Shown: piece by piece, positions 31,798-41,924 of the stretch
How positions within the stretch are numbered: position 1 is the first letter of the stretch
Layout of the letters: each line of letters begins with the position of its first letter
Source of the DNA: Rheinheimera texasensis DSM 17496
GTDB taxonomy: Bacteria; Pseudomonadota; Gammaproteobacteria; Enterobacterales; Alteromonadaceae
Direction: 5' to 3'
Assembly (NCBI RefSeq): GCF_000711985.1
Contig: NZ_KL544005.1
Coordinates: 199,970-263,969, forward strand
DNA length: 64,000 nt
Notes under the pieces: generated by a model
Database searches by the model: none
The model's input: the letters and a program-made list of their open reading frames with translations, nothing else
What the model was told of the DNA's origin: nothing
Made by a program: the position numbers and the translations under genes

Positions 31798-32724
31798 TCA
31801 GAGCGCCGCGTTATCCGCGCATTTTTGCTGCAACACTTCGGCAATCAGCGTCGCCATCAACCGGTAATTCCGCGATTTGCTGGAAGTCGGCCGCCAGGCC
31901 ACACCAATATCGCGGGCAGCGCCGTTATTCGACGGTGCTTGTGTAATGAGTTCAGTGCCCTGCAATAAACCGCTGTTGATCGCCATCTGCGGCATAAAAG
32001 TCACACCAAGTTTGTTGTTCACCATCTGGGTTAAGGTGTGCAGGCTGGTGGCAAAAAACGGGTTCACTTTACGCGAATCTTCCAGTTCACAGGCTTTCAC
32101 CGCATGACCGGTCAGGCAATGTTCGCGCTCCAGTAAAAATATACTTTCATCCGGCCACTGCGAAATGTCCTGGCTAAACCCCCTATCCTGCCAGTCTTTG
32201 TGCAAGACCAGTTTAAACGCATCCTGCGCCAGTACTTCGGTGTGCAAAGCACCGGTTTCATAAGGCAATGCCAGTAGCACCATATCCAGCCGGCCTTCGG
32301 TTAAGGCCCGCAGCGAGTTCTCGGAGGTATCTTCACGCAACAATAATTGCAGCTCCGGATAACGCTGACGGCTTAGCGCCATCACTTCACTGAGGACAAA
32401 AGGCGCAATGGTCGGAATACAACCGAGGCGGAACTGCCCGGTCATCGGTTTGCCCTGATTGCGGGCAAAATCGGCTAATTCTTCACATTGCTCAATGATA
32501 TAACGCGCCTGACGCACGACATCCTCACCTAATGAAGTAAAGATAAAAGTCTTATGATCACGTTCCAGCAACTGGGCGTCGATAGTCTCTTCCAGATTGG
32601 CGATTGCCGCGCTTAGAGTGGACTGGCCGATATAACAGGCGTCTGCCGCCCGGCCAAAATGTTGATGCTCATGCAGAGCTAACAGGTACTGTAGTTGTTT
32701 CACGCTGGGCAGTCGTTTCATCAT
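31798..32724 (-). CDS. oxyR: OxyR-type LysR-family redox regulator
   Basis: A 308-residue LysR-type regulator starting at the double ATG at 32724 (MMKRLPSVKQ); upstream open frame is ignored. The N-terminal helix-turn-helix includes FGRAADACYIGQSTLSAAIANLE. In the effector domain, EREHCLTGHAVKAC places two Cys nine residues apart (C203, C212), the same spacing as the redox pair C199/C208 of E. coli OxyR, followed by the matching ATSLHTLTQMVN. It should sense peroxide by forming this disulfide. No catalase or peroxiredoxin gene is adjacent here. Confidence 0.88.
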   Translation of the reverse strand: MMKRLPSVKQLQYLLALHEHQHFGRAADACYIGQSTLSAAIANLEETIDAQLLERDHKTFIFTSLGEDVVRQARYIIEQCEELADFARNQGKPMTGQFRLGCIPTIAPFVLSEVMALSRQRYPELQLLLREDTSENSLRALTEGRLDMVLLALPYETGALHTEVLAQDAFKLVLHKDWQDRGFSQDISQWPDESIFLLEREHCLTGHAVKACELEDSRKVNPFFATSLHTLTQMVNNKLGVTFMPQMAINSGLLQGTELITQAPSNNGAARDIGVAWRPTSSKSRNYRLMATLIAEVLQQKCADNAAL

Positions 32725-32905
32725 AAATTCCGTTATATCGATTGAATTATCTGCGAAGATAGCGATGACGATGCTAGTCCAGCGTAAAGTATGCTGCAAC
32801 CTAAATGCGCCGGATGCCGCTGATACTTTGGTCTGGTTCCAATAAGGTCATTTTAACAACCTCATATAGGCCTGAGAGATCAGCGCTCAGATATCTCTAA
32901 AATAA

Positions 32906-32927
32906 AAAACCGCCCGGAGGCGGTTTT
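32906..32927 (-). terminator. terminator of the DUF47-pit pair
   Basis: Arms AAAACCGCC/GGCGGTTTT around a 4-nt loop; on the minus strand the stem is followed by TTATTTT. Confidence 0.82.
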
Positions 32928-32947
32928 ATCAATAGATTACAGAGTGC

Positions 32948-34219
32948 TTACAGCATTTCCATAGTGTTCTTAATCACGTAGAAGAACACGATAGACAAAA
33001 ATGCACCGACAGGTAAGGTCACAACCCAGGACACGAAAATATTCCGAATCACGCCGAGGTTCAGTGCCGCAATACCGCGAGCCATACCGACACCGAGCAC
33101 GGCACCGACCAAAGTTTGTGTAGTGGAAATAGGCAAACCCATACCAGAAGCGACTACGACTGTTGTGGCAGCCGCAATTTCAGCCGCGAAACCGCGGCTT
33201 GGTGTCAAGTGGGTAATATTCTCGCCAATGGTCTGAATAACTTTTGCACCTAAGGTTGCCAAACCAACTACGATACCGACAGCCCCGAGTGGTAAAATCC
33301 ACCAATCTAACGACACCTTGTCAAGAATCTGACCGCCAGATTGAATGATTCCGACCACTGCAGCCAAAGGCCCGATAGCGTTCGCAACATCGTTTGAACC
33401 GTGAGCAAAGGCCATACAACAGGCAGTGAAAATCATCAGGATACCGAAAATTTTCTCTACGTTGTTGAAGTGCATCTCTTTGTCAGCGTCCGGGTCGATT
33501 TTTAAACGGCTGATCGCGATAGCACCAATCAGTGCAACCACAAAGGCGATGGCTACGCAAAGTAAAATCCCCTCATTGGTCGACAAGTCTAATCCAACGT
33601 GCTTGAGGCCTTTGGTCACCGTTACATACGACATAATGTAAGCCGCAAAGAACATGTAGTAAGGCACATACTTCTTCGCCGCTTTTAACGGGTTGTCCGT
33701 GTCAAAAATAAAACGCTGTGCGCTCATAAAGATTAAGAAGGCCAGTACACCAGACAACAGCGGTGTGATGACCCAACTGCCAACGATGCCACCTACTGAA
33801 TCCCAGTGAACATAATCCATGCCGACACCCACTGAAGCAAAGCCGATAATTGCCCCAACAATAGAGTGCGTTGTTGATACCGGCCAGCCGTAATGCGTAG
33901 CAACCAATAACCAGGTACCTGCAGCTAGCAATGACCCGATCATCCCGTAAACCAACAGTTCAGGCACGTCTTTGAATGCCGCAGCATCAACGATACCGCT
34001 ACGGATAGTCGAAGTTACTTCACCACCCGCGAGCCAGGCACCTGATGCCTCAAACACCGCAGCAATAATCAATGCTTGTTTTAGAGTTAACGCCTTAGAA
34101 CCTACAGAGGTTCCCATCGCATTGGCGACGTCATTGGCACCAACCCCATAAGCCATAAAAAAGCCAAACAGTGCAGCGACGAACACCAGCACCTGGCCAT
34201 ATTGAGCCAAAATTTCCAT
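32948..34219 (-). CDS. pit: low-affinity inorganic phosphate transporter (Pit family)
   Basis: A 423-residue PiT-family transporter with about ten helices. The duplicated family signature GANDVANAMGTSVGSKALT (near residue 27) and GSNDVANAIGPLAAV (near 275) is clear. It probably moves metal-phosphate with protons or sodium. It follows the DUF47 gene by 19 bases; such DUF47-pit pairs are common, the DUF47 protein being a PhoU-like regulator of Pit. Confidence 0.94.
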   Translation of the reverse strand: MEILAQYGQVLVFVAALFGFFMAYGVGANDVANAMGTSVGSKALTLKQALIIAAVFEASGAWLAGGEVTSTIRSGIVDAAAFKDVPELLVYGMIGSLLAAGTWLLVATHYGWPVSTTHSIVGAIIGFASVGVGMDYVHWDSVGGIVGSWVITPLLSGVLAFLIFMSAQRFIFDTDNPLKAAKKYVPYYMFFAAYIMSYVTVTKGLKHVGLDLSTNEGILLCVAIAFVVALIGAIAISRLKIDPDADKEMHFNNVEKIFGILMIFTACCMAFAHGSNDVANAIGPLAAVVGIIQSGGQILDKVSLDWWILPLGAVGIVVGLATLGAKVIQTIGENITHLTPSRGFAAEIAAATTVVVASGMGLPISTTQTLVGAVLGVGMARGIAALNLGVIRNIFVSWVVTLPVGAFLSIVFFYVIKNTMEML

Positions 34220-34238
34220 GAATTTTTACCTTTAGCGC

Positions 34239-34913
34239 TTAACGAGCCAACATGATTTCGAGACGTGAACCGACTTTTAACGCAGTATCAGCTAAATCGC
34301 CAACCCACTCTAAGGTGCGGTACAGAAACATCACATCAACAGGGTTCATCACACTTTCAGATTTGCGTACGAATTTGCGCAAACTGATTTGCATTTCATC
34401 AGTGTCGTGCTCAATTTCGTCAATTTTTGCCACCATTTTGATGACCAAATCAACTTCACGACCGCGGAAACCGGTTTCCAGCAGCTCATCAAGTTCATTA
34501 ATGGCTTCGCATGCCAGAGCAACTGCATCAATACAACGCTGCAGGTAGGCATTAAATTCTTGTTGGATAGGTGCCGGAATTTCCAGCTCACGGCCGAGCA
34601 CCCGGCCAGTAATATCTTTGGTTTTGTTAGCGATTTTATCTTGCTGAGACACCAGTTCCAGAATGTCGGTGCGATCAACCGGCAGGAATAAACCTCTTGG
34701 CAGGTGCACGCGAATGTCGCGTTTTAAATTGTCAGCTTCTTTTTCCAGGCTGACGATAACTTTTCTTACTTCCGCTGCAGTAGTCCAATCCTTGATATAT
34801 ACCGCCGCGAAAAACGGCAGTAACTGCTCGCTGGCCGCCAGGACCTTACGAATATGTTCTTCAATCGGCTTGATTGGAGATTTTGCGAAAACAGCCAAAA
34901 ATGCACTTGGCAT
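34239..34913 (-). CDS. DUF47 / TIGR00153 PhoU-like protein
   Basis: A 224-residue all-helical cytoplasmic protein resembling PhoU in fold, with the family pattern AKSPIKPIEEHI, LEKEADNLKRDIRVHLPRGLFLPVDRTDIL and KIDEIEHDTDEMQ. It precedes pit by 19 bases and is probably its accessory regulator. This inference comes from operon partnership rather than from a known reaction. Confidence 0.88.
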   Translation of the reverse strand: MPSAFLAVFAKSPIKPIEEHIRKVLAASEQLLPFFAAVYIKDWTTAAEVRKVIVSLEKEADNLKRDIRVHLPRGLFLPVDRTDILELVSQQDKIANKTKDITGRVLGRELEIPAPIQQEFNAYLQRCIDAVALACEAINELDELLETGFRGREVDLVIKMVAKIDEIEHDTDEMQISLRKFVRKSESVMNPVDVMFLYRTLEWVGDLADTALKVGSRLEIMLAR

Positions 34914-35008
34914 AGCTTTGCCTCTTGGTTTTGTAGTGGACGAAAGTCGGCGCGTATTTTACTGCAACACAACGGTAATAAAAACGCGATCATGCAGATA
35001 AAACGCCA

Positions 35009-35040
35009 AAGCCGGCAGTTATTTTACACCCTGCCGGCTT
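35009..35040 (-). terminator. weak terminator-like hairpin after phoU
   Basis: Arms AAGCCGGCAG/CTGCCGGCTT with a 12-nt loop. On the minus strand the stem is followed by TTGGCGTTTT, a poor U tract, so termination may be partial and allow read-through into DUF47-pit. Confidence 0.45.
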
Positions 35041-35076
35041 GACTTCTGCGAATATCAGCACGTATTCAGCGAATAT

Positions 35077-35787
35077 TCAGCTCCGGGCATTTTGCTCCAG
35101 ACTGTCTTCATCACTGTGGCGCACATCCCGGCCTTTGACGAACGAAATCACATATTCAGAGATGTTTTTGCAACGATCGCCAATGCGTTCGAGTGCACGG
35201 GCCGACCACAGGACGTTCATGATTTTTGGGATAGATCGCGGGTCTTCCATCATGTAAGTCATCAGCTGGCGCGTAATGGCTTCGTACTCTCTGTCGACTT
35301 TTTTGTCTTCTTTATAAACAGCCAGCGCCGCTTCAACATCCATCCGGGCAAACGCGTCCAGCACATCGTGCAGCATCTGTGCGACATGGCGGCCCATGTT
35401 TTCCAGATTGACCAGCAAATCCTGCTGTGCGCTGCTGAAAGATTCTAACGCTACTTTGGCGATCCGCTCGGCTTCATCACCAATGCGTTCTAAATCAGAA
35501 ATTGCTTTGATGATGGTCAGGATCAACCGCAGGTCACTGGCCGCCGGCTGACGCTTAGCGATAATGCGCGTGCACTCGGCGTCAATTTTGATTTCCCAGT
35601 CGTTAACCAGTAAATCATTGGCGATCACCTGCTGTGCCAGTTCAGCATTACTACCGGCGATAGCGTTTAACGCATCAGACAGCTGCTGCTCAATCAGGCC
35701 ACCCATCGCCATAATGTGGTTGCGGATCTGCTCAATTTCGTCATTGAACTGGCTGGAAATATGTTTGGTTAAATTCAGTTTATCCAT
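35077..35787 (-). CDS. phoU: phosphate signalling regulator PhoU
   Basis: A 236-residue helical protein with two three-helix repeats, each carrying the metal-binding pattern (for example [15 protein letters not shown] and [14 protein letters not shown]). It links the Pst transporter to PhoR and represses the Pho regulon when phosphate is plentiful. It follows pstB by 25 bases. Confidence 0.96.
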   Translation of the reverse strand: MDKLNLTKHISSQFNDEIEQIRNHIMAMGGLIEQQLSDALNAIAGSNAELAQQVIANDLLVNDWEIKIDAECTRIIAKRQPAASDLRLILTIIKAISDLERIGDEAERIAKVALESFSSAQQDLLVNLENMGRHVAQMLHDVLDAFARMDVEAALAVYKEDKKVDREYEAITRQLMTYMMEDPRSIPKIMNVLWSARALERIGDRCKNISEYVISFVKGRDVRHSDEDSLEQNARS

Positions 35788-35812
35788 AAAAACCTCTGCT
35801 TAAGTCGGGTGA

Positions 35813-36619
35813 TTAACCAAAACGGCCAGTGATGTAGTCTTCAGTCTGCTGTTGCGACGGATTAGTGAACATCTTGTTGGTCGCATCATACTCCACCAGA
35901 TTGCCCATATACATAAAGGCAGTATAGTCGGACACCCGCGCAGCCTGCTGCATGTTGTGGGTGACGATAACGATGGTGAAACGCTCTTTCAGCTCGTTGA
36001 TTAACTCTTCAATTTTTAACGTAGAAATCGGGTCCAGCGCAGAAGCCGGTTCGTCCAGCAACAACACTTCAGGCTCAATGGCGATAGCACGCGCGATCAC
36101 CAGACGCTGCTGCTGACCACCGGACAAACCAAAGGCATTGTCATGCAGACGGTCTTTGACTTCGTTCCACAGTGCCGCACCTTTTAACGAGGTTTCAACC
36201 ACTTCGTCCAGCACCCGGCGGTCATTGACGCCCTGCAGACGCAGGCCATAAGCGACGTTTTCATAAATGGTTTTCGGGAATGGGTTTGGTTTCTGGAACA
36301 CCATGCCGACCTGACGGCGCAGCTCGGCGACATCGACGGCTTTGTCATAAATATTCTGGCCATCCAATAAAATCTGGCCTTCGATGCGACAGATATCAAC
36401 CAGGTCATTCATCCGGTTAAAACAGCGCAACAACGTCGATTTACCACAACCAGAAGGGCCGATAAATGCTGTCACGCGTTTTTCCGGGATCTGCATATTG
36501 ATGGTTTTCAGCGCCTGGGATTCGCCGTAATACAAACGCAAGTCATTGACTTCCAGCTTGATTTTCTCATCTGCCAGATTCAGCTCGCCGTAGCCGCTGT
36601 GAATTTGTTGTGTGGTCAT
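35813..36619 (-). CDS. pstB: phosphate ABC transporter ATP-binding protein
   Basis: A 268-residue ABC ATPase with Walker [20 protein letters not shown], signature [16 protein letters not shown], Walker [15 protein letters not shown] and the switch His in VTHNMQQA. The N-terminus has a short extension ([15 protein letters not shown]) compared with E. coli PstB. Confidence 0.97.
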   Translation of the reverse strand: MTTQQIHSGYGELNLADEKIKLEVNDLRLYYGESQALKTINMQIPEKRVTAFIGPSGCGKSTLLRCFNRMNDLVDICRIEGQILLDGQNIYDKAVDVAELRRQVGMVFQKPNPFPKTIYENVAYGLRLQGVNDRRVLDEVVETSLKGAALWNEVKDRLHDNAFGLSGGQQQRLVIARAIAIEPEVLLLDEPASALDPISTLKIEELINELKERFTIVIVTHNMQQAARVSDYTAFMYMGNLVEYDATNKMFTNPSQQQTEDYITGRFG

Positions 36620-36715
36620 ACGTCAGTTCACTCTTAATATTCGTTTCAGGTTCTGAGCGGGACGCCTTGCGCCCCGCCGGCGGAGGCCGTGCGGCCCCCT
36701 TCGGATCTTTGGGTT
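36620..36715 (-). other. GC-rich intercistronic segment between pstA and pstB
   Basis: A 96-base gap inside an otherwise tight operon. The part at about 36664-36705 is very GC-rich and can form hairpins around GGCCG/CGGCC. With no T run it is more likely an mRNA processing or stability element than a terminator. Inference only. Confidence 0.35.
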
Positions 36716-38377
36716 CTAGTCAGATTCGCTGCGATACTTTTCGCGCAGCTTATTGCGCAAATGAATGGCCGCCATATTCAGCACCACAATTAACAAAACT
36801 AGCACCAGCGCCGTGGCGTACAGCAGCGGACGCGACGCTTCAACGTTCGGGCTCTGGAAACCGACATCGTATACATGGAAACCTAAGTGCATGATTTTTT
36901 GGTCTAAATGTACGAAAGGGAAAGTGCCGTCGACCGGTAAAGTCGGCGCCAGTTTCACCACACCGACCAGCATCAGCGGCGCAACTTCACCGGCGGCGCG
37001 GGCAATCGATAAAATCAGACCTGTCATCATCGCCGGCGTCGCAAGCGGCACGACCACTTTCCACAAGGTCTCAGATTTGGTGGCGCCAAGCGCCAGACTG
37101 CCCATCCGGATGGTACTTGGAATGCGCGACAAGCCTTCTTCAGTCGATACAATCACCACAGGCAGCGTCAACAGCGCCAGCGTCAGCGATGCCCAGAACA
37201 AACCCGGCGTACCAAAAGTCGGCGCCGGTAATTTTTCCGGGTAAAACAGCGCATCGATGTTGCCGCCCATGATGTAGACGAAGAAACCTAAACCAAACAC
37301 GCCGTAAACAATCGACGGCACGCCGGCCAGGTTGTACACCGAAATACGGATGATCTTCAGCATAGTGCCTTGTTTGGCATACTCGCGCAGGTAAATCGCC
37401 GCCAGCACCCCAAAAGGCGTGACGATAATCGACATCAAAATCACCATCGTGATAGTGCCGAAAATGGCCGGGAAGATACCGCCTTCAGTGTTGGCTTCAC
37501 GTGGGTCATCACTGAGGAAATTCCAGATAGACACCACGTAATGCACCGATTTGTCCAGCAACGACATTTGGTTCGGCATATGGGCATGCACAATATTGGA
37601 CAGACTGATGGTCAGCTCTTTACCTTCGGCAGTCACCACCTTCAGGCTGTCGCGTTTGGCCTCTGTGTACAACTCTTCCAGCTTTTGCTGCAGCTGCGCA
37701 TATTGCGCATCCAAAGCGGCCTGCTCTTCTGCTGCCTGCTGGGCGTACTGGCTGATTTCGGCTGCGCTCGCGCCCTGTAATTCCATGGTGCGTTTACCAA
37801 GGCGCAAGGCTTCCAGCGCTTTGTTAATTTTACCGATATCGCCTTTTTCAATGTCGGTGATGTCATCATGCAGTGCATTAGCGCGCGCCATCGCTTCTTG
37901 TAACGCCGGCCATAAGGCTTCGCCCTCGGCAATAACTTTATCCTGCTGCAACAATTGCTGTGGGAAGCCGTAGAAATTGCCCCACTCGCGTCGTTCAATC
38001 ACGATAGCGTTGGCAGGTTTTTCCCAGCCGCTCAGGTCGTGGTCTAAAAACCAGGCGAAGTCGCGACCGTACACATCGCGGTTACCCAGTTTCAGCAAGT
38101 GCCGGGCATAACTTTCAGCATTGTCCGGCAGTGCGACGCCTGAATCTTTCAGCGTGATTGCACTGACCTGTTCGGTACGGACATGCTCTGCCAGCAGTGT
38201 TTTTTTGCTGCCATCTGCCTGCACCGCTTCCACGCGCTGCAAGTCCGCCGGCCAGAAATGGCTGCCGCCTTGCACCGCAATCAGCCCCAACACGCCAATC
38301 ACCATCACCAGACACAAAGCGATTGCACCAGCGTTTAACCAAATCCACGGAGTTCCCGTTTTAAACCAAGCTCTCAT
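36716..38377 (-). CDS. pstA: phosphate ABC transporter permease PstA, extended form
   Basis: About 553 residues, nearly twice E. coli PstA (296). I choose the ATG at 38377 (MRAWFKTG), which has GGAG eight bases upstream; a GTG at 38395 overlapping the pstC stop is possible. After one membrane helix comes a periplasmic/coiled insertion of about 250 residues, rich in Ala, Glu and Gln (DUF3333 type). The normal permease part follows, with the EAA-like segment SLALGATKSETLWKVVVPLATP. Extended PstA proteins are known in Vibrio and Alteromonadales. Confidence 0.92.
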   Translation of the reverse strand: MRAWFKTGTPWIWLNAGAIALCLVMVIGVLGLIAVQGGSHFWPADLQRVEAVQADGSKKTLLAEHVRTEQVSAITLKDSGVALPDNAESYARHLLKLGNRDVYGRDFAWFLDHDLSGWEKPANAIVIERREWGNFYGFPQQLLQQDKVIAEGEALWPALQEAMARANALHDDITDIEKGDIGKINKALEALRLGKRTMELQGASAAEISQYAQQAAEEQAALDAQYAQLQQKLEELYTEAKRDSLKVVTAEGKELTISLSNIVHAHMPNQMSLLDKSVHYVVSIWNFLSDDPREANTEGGIFPAIFGTITMVILMSIIVTPFGVLAAIYLREYAKQGTMLKIIRISVYNLAGVPSIVYGVFGLGFFVYIMGGNIDALFYPEKLPAPTFGTPGLFWASLTLALLTLPVVIVSTEEGLSRIPSTIRMGSLALGATKSETLWKVVVPLATPAMMTGLILSIARAAGEVAPLMLVGVVKLAPTLPVDGTFPFVHLDQKIMHLGFHVYDVGFQSPNVEASRPLLYATALVLVLLIVVLNMAAIHLRNKLREKYRSESD

Positions 38378-38391
38378 GCCGTTCACTCCGA

Positions 38392-40671
38392 TCACAGATT
38401 ACTGAAGCGTTGACGTAACCGCTGACGAATCACTTCAGCCAACGTGTTGAAAATAAAGGTAAAGACAAACAGTACCAGCGCCGCCAGGAACAACACACGG
38501 AAGTGAGTACTGCCCACTGCTGTTTCCGGTAACTCAACCGCGATATTGGCAGATAAGGTACGCATGCCTTCAAACAGGTTGAAATTGACCACCGGGCTGT
38601 TCCCTGTTGCCATCAGCACAATCATGGTTTCACCAACGGCACGGCCAAAACCCACCATCACTGCCGCGAAAATACCCGGGCTTGCAGTCGGTAACACCAC
38701 ACCGATCATGGTTTGCCAGGGGGTTGCACCTAAAGCTAACGAGCCCTGGGTTAAATGGCGTGGCACGTTAAATACCGCGTCTTCAGCAATGGAGAAGATA
38801 TTCGGGATGACAGCAAAACCCATGGCAATACCAACCACCAAAGCGTTGCGCTGGTCATAAGTAATACCGTTGTCGGTAAACCACTGACGCAGGCTGCCGT
38901 TAAAAAACAGCTGATCAACGGCCGGGCTTAAGCTGACACATAACCAGATAAAGCCGATGATCATCGGGATCAGAATGACCACTTCCCAACCGAGGCCAAA
39001 CCGCTCACGCCAGCTGCGCGGGAAAAAGCGCCACAGGTAAGCGGTCAGTAACATCATCAGTGGCAACAGCAACAGAATGGCAAAGACTGCACTTAAGTAT
39101 TTTTCGACAAAAGGTGCCAGCCATAAACCAGCGAGGAAACCCAGGATCACCGTCGGCAGCGCCGCCATGATTTCAATGGTCGGTTTGACTTTGCCGCGCA
39201 GCTTCGGCGTCATGAAGTAAGCGGTATAAAGCGCACTCATGATGGCCAGCGGTGTGGCGAACAACATCGCAAACACCGCAGCTTTTAATGTGCCGAGCGC
39301 CAGCGGTACCAGGCTCATTTTGGCTTCGAACTCGTCAGAGCCTGAAGATGCCTGCCAGATATAATCTTTTTCGCCACGACCTTCATACCAGACTTCATTC
39401 CACATCGCTTTCCAGCTGACATCCGGGTGGGCATTTTCCAGAGCAAAGCGCTGAACTTTACCGTCTGCCGCAAACGCCAGTAGCGCCGTGTTGATAGGAC
39501 TAATGGCAATGCGCTCAAAGTTCATGCCTTCAGCCAGTGGCTCCAGTGACAAGGTACGCGCTGAAGTACCGTAGTGAATGCCTAAATGACCCGAGGTATC
39601 CAGCGCCAGAAAGCCTTTGCGCGAATATTCAGGTTCAATCTGGCGAATGGCCGCCGGGTGCTTTTCAAAATCGCGGATATGTTTTAAGTGGAAATTATTG
39701 TGCTCATCCCGCACCAAAAACCACTGGCTGAGGCTACCATCTGAACCGCCGACAATCAGCGATACAGCGCCGACCAGAAACTCCACTGCAGTGACCTGCT
39801 GGCCTGCAGCCACCGCATTGACGGCTTCGACATAACGGGCCTGCGCCGGATCTGTGACGTCGTAGTAGTGAATTTTCTCGTTGCCTTCGGCGATGAACAG
39901 ATTGTGCAAGGTCGTATCCAGCAAAATCCGGCTGACGTTTTTCGGTGCATCCGGCAGCGGATAATCGGTGCGCACCAACGTCGTTTCACCGGTCATAAAC
40001 TCAGTCTGCGCTTCAAACACGTGGTAACTCAGCTTGCCGTCGGCGCTAAATGCCACCAACGCAGTGCCGGCACTGCCTTCCTGCACCGCCAGACTTTGTA
40101 GCGCCTGGCCAGGATTTAAATCCAGCGGCGATTCGCCGAGCGGATACGTCACTACCGGCACGACTTTGCGTTTGTCGTTCGGGTAACTCAGGTTGTACTC
40201 GTGTTTAATCACCAGCGCCTGACCATTCGACAAGCCCAGTGCTAATAAGCCGGAGCGTGGCTCCCCGCGGGCAAAAGCCGAAATCGTCGTGTCGGCAGGC
40301 AATGCCAGCTGAACTTTTTCACCGGCTGCGCCTGTCATCGCGTCAAAAAACTGCAGCTCGCCGCTGGCTGATACGTTCAGGCCAACTTCGCTGTAACGTT
40401 CCAGATTGGTATATAGCGGTTTATCGCTGTTGATCTGGTAACTCTGCTCCGGCTCGATGCTGGCCGACGAGAAAATCGGTCCAACTTCGGAGAACAGATA
40501 AATGAAAATAGTCGCAAAAGCTGCGACGACGCTGATACCGGCAAAGGCGATGCCGTATTTGGACATTTTGTCTTTAAAACTGCGCCAACGGCGCAGACGG
40601 GCCCGTTTCTCGCCACTTGGCAATAAAGACTGCCTTGCGGTGACCGGGGCTGACGTGGAGGTCTGTTGCAT
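38392..40671 (-). CDS. pstC: phosphate ABC transporter permease PstC, extended form
   Basis: 759 residues, more than twice E. coli PstC (319). The N-terminal helix (about 38-60) is followed by a periplasmic domain of some 390 residues with beta-propeller-like repeats (for example LLALGLSNGQALVIKHEY and LIVGGSDGSLSQWFLV). The usual six-helix permease domain starts near 450 and carries the EAA loop SLALGATPWQTMIGVVLPTASPG. It has its own candidate Pho box and overlaps or abuts pstA. Confidence 0.92.
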   Translation of the reverse strand: MQQTSTSAPVTARQSLLPSGEKRARLRRWRSFKDKMSKYGIAFAGISVVAAFATIFIYLFSEVGPIFSSASIEPEQSYQINSDKPLYTNLERYSEVGLNVSASGELQFFDAMTGAAGEKVQLALPADTTISAFARGEPRSGLLALGLSNGQALVIKHEYNLSYPNDKRKVVPVVTYPLGESPLDLNPGQALQSLAVQEGSAGTALVAFSADGKLSYHVFEAQTEFMTGETTLVRTDYPLPDAPKNVSRILLDTTLHNLFIAEGNEKIHYYDVTDPAQARYVEAVNAVAAGQQVTAVEFLVGAVSLIVGGSDGSLSQWFLVRDEHNNFHLKHIRDFEKHPAAIRQIEPEYSRKGFLALDTSGHLGIHYGTSARTLSLEPLAEGMNFERIAISPINTALLAFAADGKVQRFALENAHPDVSWKAMWNEVWYEGRGEKDYIWQASSGSDEFEAKMSLVPLALGTLKAAVFAMLFATPLAIMSALYTAYFMTPKLRGKVKPTIEIMAALPTVILGFLAGLWLAPFVEKYLSAVFAILLLLPLMMLLTAYLWRFFPRSWRERFGLGWEVVILIPMIIGFIWLCVSLSPAVDQLFFNGSLRQWFTDNGITYDQRNALVVGIAMGFAVIPNIFSIAEDAVFNVPRHLTQGSLALGATPWQTMIGVVLPTASPGIFAAVMVGFGRAVGETMIVLMATGNSPVVNFNLFEGMRTLSANIAVELPETAVGSTHFRVLFLAALVLFVFTFIFNTLAEVIRQRLRQRFSNL

Positions 40672-40708
40672 GTTTACACATCCAGGACTGACTTTTCGGA
40701 TGCTGCAA

Positions 40709-40742
40709 AGCTTAGATGAGTTTTATGTCAGAAATATTACAG
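40709..40742 (-). promoter_or_regulatory. candidate Pho box and -10 of pstC
   Basis: Minus-strand repeats CTGTAAT (40742-40736) and CTGACAT (40731-40725) stand 11 bp apart, the PhoB spacing. TAAGCT (40714-40709) follows 10 bases after the second repeat, where a -10 is expected. It is a weaker match than the pstS and phoB boxes. Confidence 0.5.
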
Positions 40743-40822
40743 CGCGAAATTATGTCATAATTTGGCAATATTCAGTTTTTTGCTGCGGAGAAACTGCAGA
40801 CGCAGGCCCGGCTCAAAGACAA

Positions 40823-40842
40823 AAGGCGCCCGCAGGCGCCTT
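40823..40842 (-). terminator. hairpin between pstS and pstC
   Basis: AAGGCGCC/GGCGCCTT with a 4-nt loop and a short TTG tail on the minus strand, 17 bases after the pstS stop. It could lower read-through so that pstS is expressed above the permeases. Confidence 0.6.
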
Positions 40843-40858
40843 AGCAAAAAACTGATAT

Positions 40859-41836
40859 TTATTTGATACCAAGTTCAGCCAGTACTTTGGCCGCCACTTT
40901 GTTTGGCACCGGTACATAACCGTCACGTACCACAATTTCCTGACCACGTTTTGACAACACCAGCTTGATAAACTCGCGTTCCATTGGCGTCAGTTCTTTA
41001 TTTGGATGTTTGTTCACGTAAACAAACAGGAAACGGGACAGTGGATATTTGCCATCTAAGGCATGATCAGCAGTTGGCTCCACAAATGGCTGGCCATCTT
41101 TTTTCGCCAGAGGCAATGCACGCACACCAGAAGTGACATATCCGATACCTGAGTAACCGATACCGTTGATGGATTCACTGACACCTTGTACTACTGATGC
41201 TGAACCCGGCTGTTCATTGATGCTGGATTTAAAATCGCCTTTACACAGCGCGTGTTCTTTGAAGTAACCGTAAGTACCTGACACTGCGTTACGGCTGTAC
41301 ATCGTGAAGTCACGGTTTGCCCAGGCGCCATCCAGACCTAACTGGCCCCAACGGGTCACGTCTTCTTTATAACCACATTTACGGGTCGCGGAGAACACTG
41401 CATCAACCTGCGCCATAGTCAGGCCTTTGATTGGGTTGTCTTTGTTGACATAGACGGCCAGTAAATCGACAGCAACCGGCACTGCAGTTGGCTTGTAGCC
41501 AAATTTGGCTTCAAATGCCTGAATTTCGCTTGGCTTCATGGCACGGCTCATCGGACCGAAGTTGGCGGTCCCTTCTGTCAGCGCTGTTGGCGCTGTGGAA
41601 GAACCTGCACCCTGGATTTGAATGTTCACATTTGGGTACAGTTTGCGGTAATCTTCAGCCCACAGCGTCATCAGATTGTTCAGTGTGTCAGAACCGATGC
41701 TGGAGATGTTGCCTGAAACGCCAGAGGATTTCTGGTACTCAGGTAATGCCGGGTCGACTTTGGTCACCGCGGCGGCTTGAAAACTGAATGTTGCAGCTAC
41801 CAATGCGGCAGTCGATAAAATTTTAAAAGTTTTCAC
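40859..41836 (-). CDS. pstS: periplasmic phosphate-binding protein
   Basis: 325 residues starting at a GTG (41836) preceded by AGAGGAC; the upstream open frame overlaps the promoter. After a signal peptide (about 1-22), the mature protein has the phosphate-binding segments [30 protein letters not shown] and [13 protein letters not shown]. It delivers phosphate to PstCA. It is the first gene of the pst operon behind a strong Pho box. Confidence 0.96.
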   Translation of the reverse strand: MKTFKILSTAALVAATFSFQAAAVTKVDPALPEYQKSSGVSGNISSIGSDTLNNLMTLWAEDYRKLYPNVNIQIQGAGSSTAPTALTEGTANFGPMSRAMKPSEIQAFEAKFGYKPTAVPVAVDLLAVYVNKDNPIKGLTMAQVDAVFSATRKCGYKEDVTRWGQLGLDGAWANRDFTMYSRNAVSGTYGYFKEHALCKGDFKSSINEQPGSASVVQGVSESINGIGYSGIGYVTSGVRALPLAKKDGQPFVEPTADHALDGKYPLSRFLFVYVNKHPNKELTPMEREFIKLVLSKRGQEIVVRDGYVPVPNKVAAKVLAELGIK

Positions 41837-41890
41837 CTTAAAGTCCTCTTGTTGGCTTTCGCAGGCCTGTGCCTGAAGTTCACGCTTCGC

Positions 41891-41924
41891 ATCATATGGC
41901 GTAAATATGACACTATTATGACGG
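41891..41924 (-). promoter_or_regulatory. Pho box and -10 of pstS
   Basis: Minus-strand repeats CCGTCAT and GTGTCAT (41924-41907) are 11 bp apart, and TATGAT (41896-41891) follows after 10 bases. This is the arrangement of the E. coli pstS promoter, where the PhoB box replaces the -35. Confidence 0.82.
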
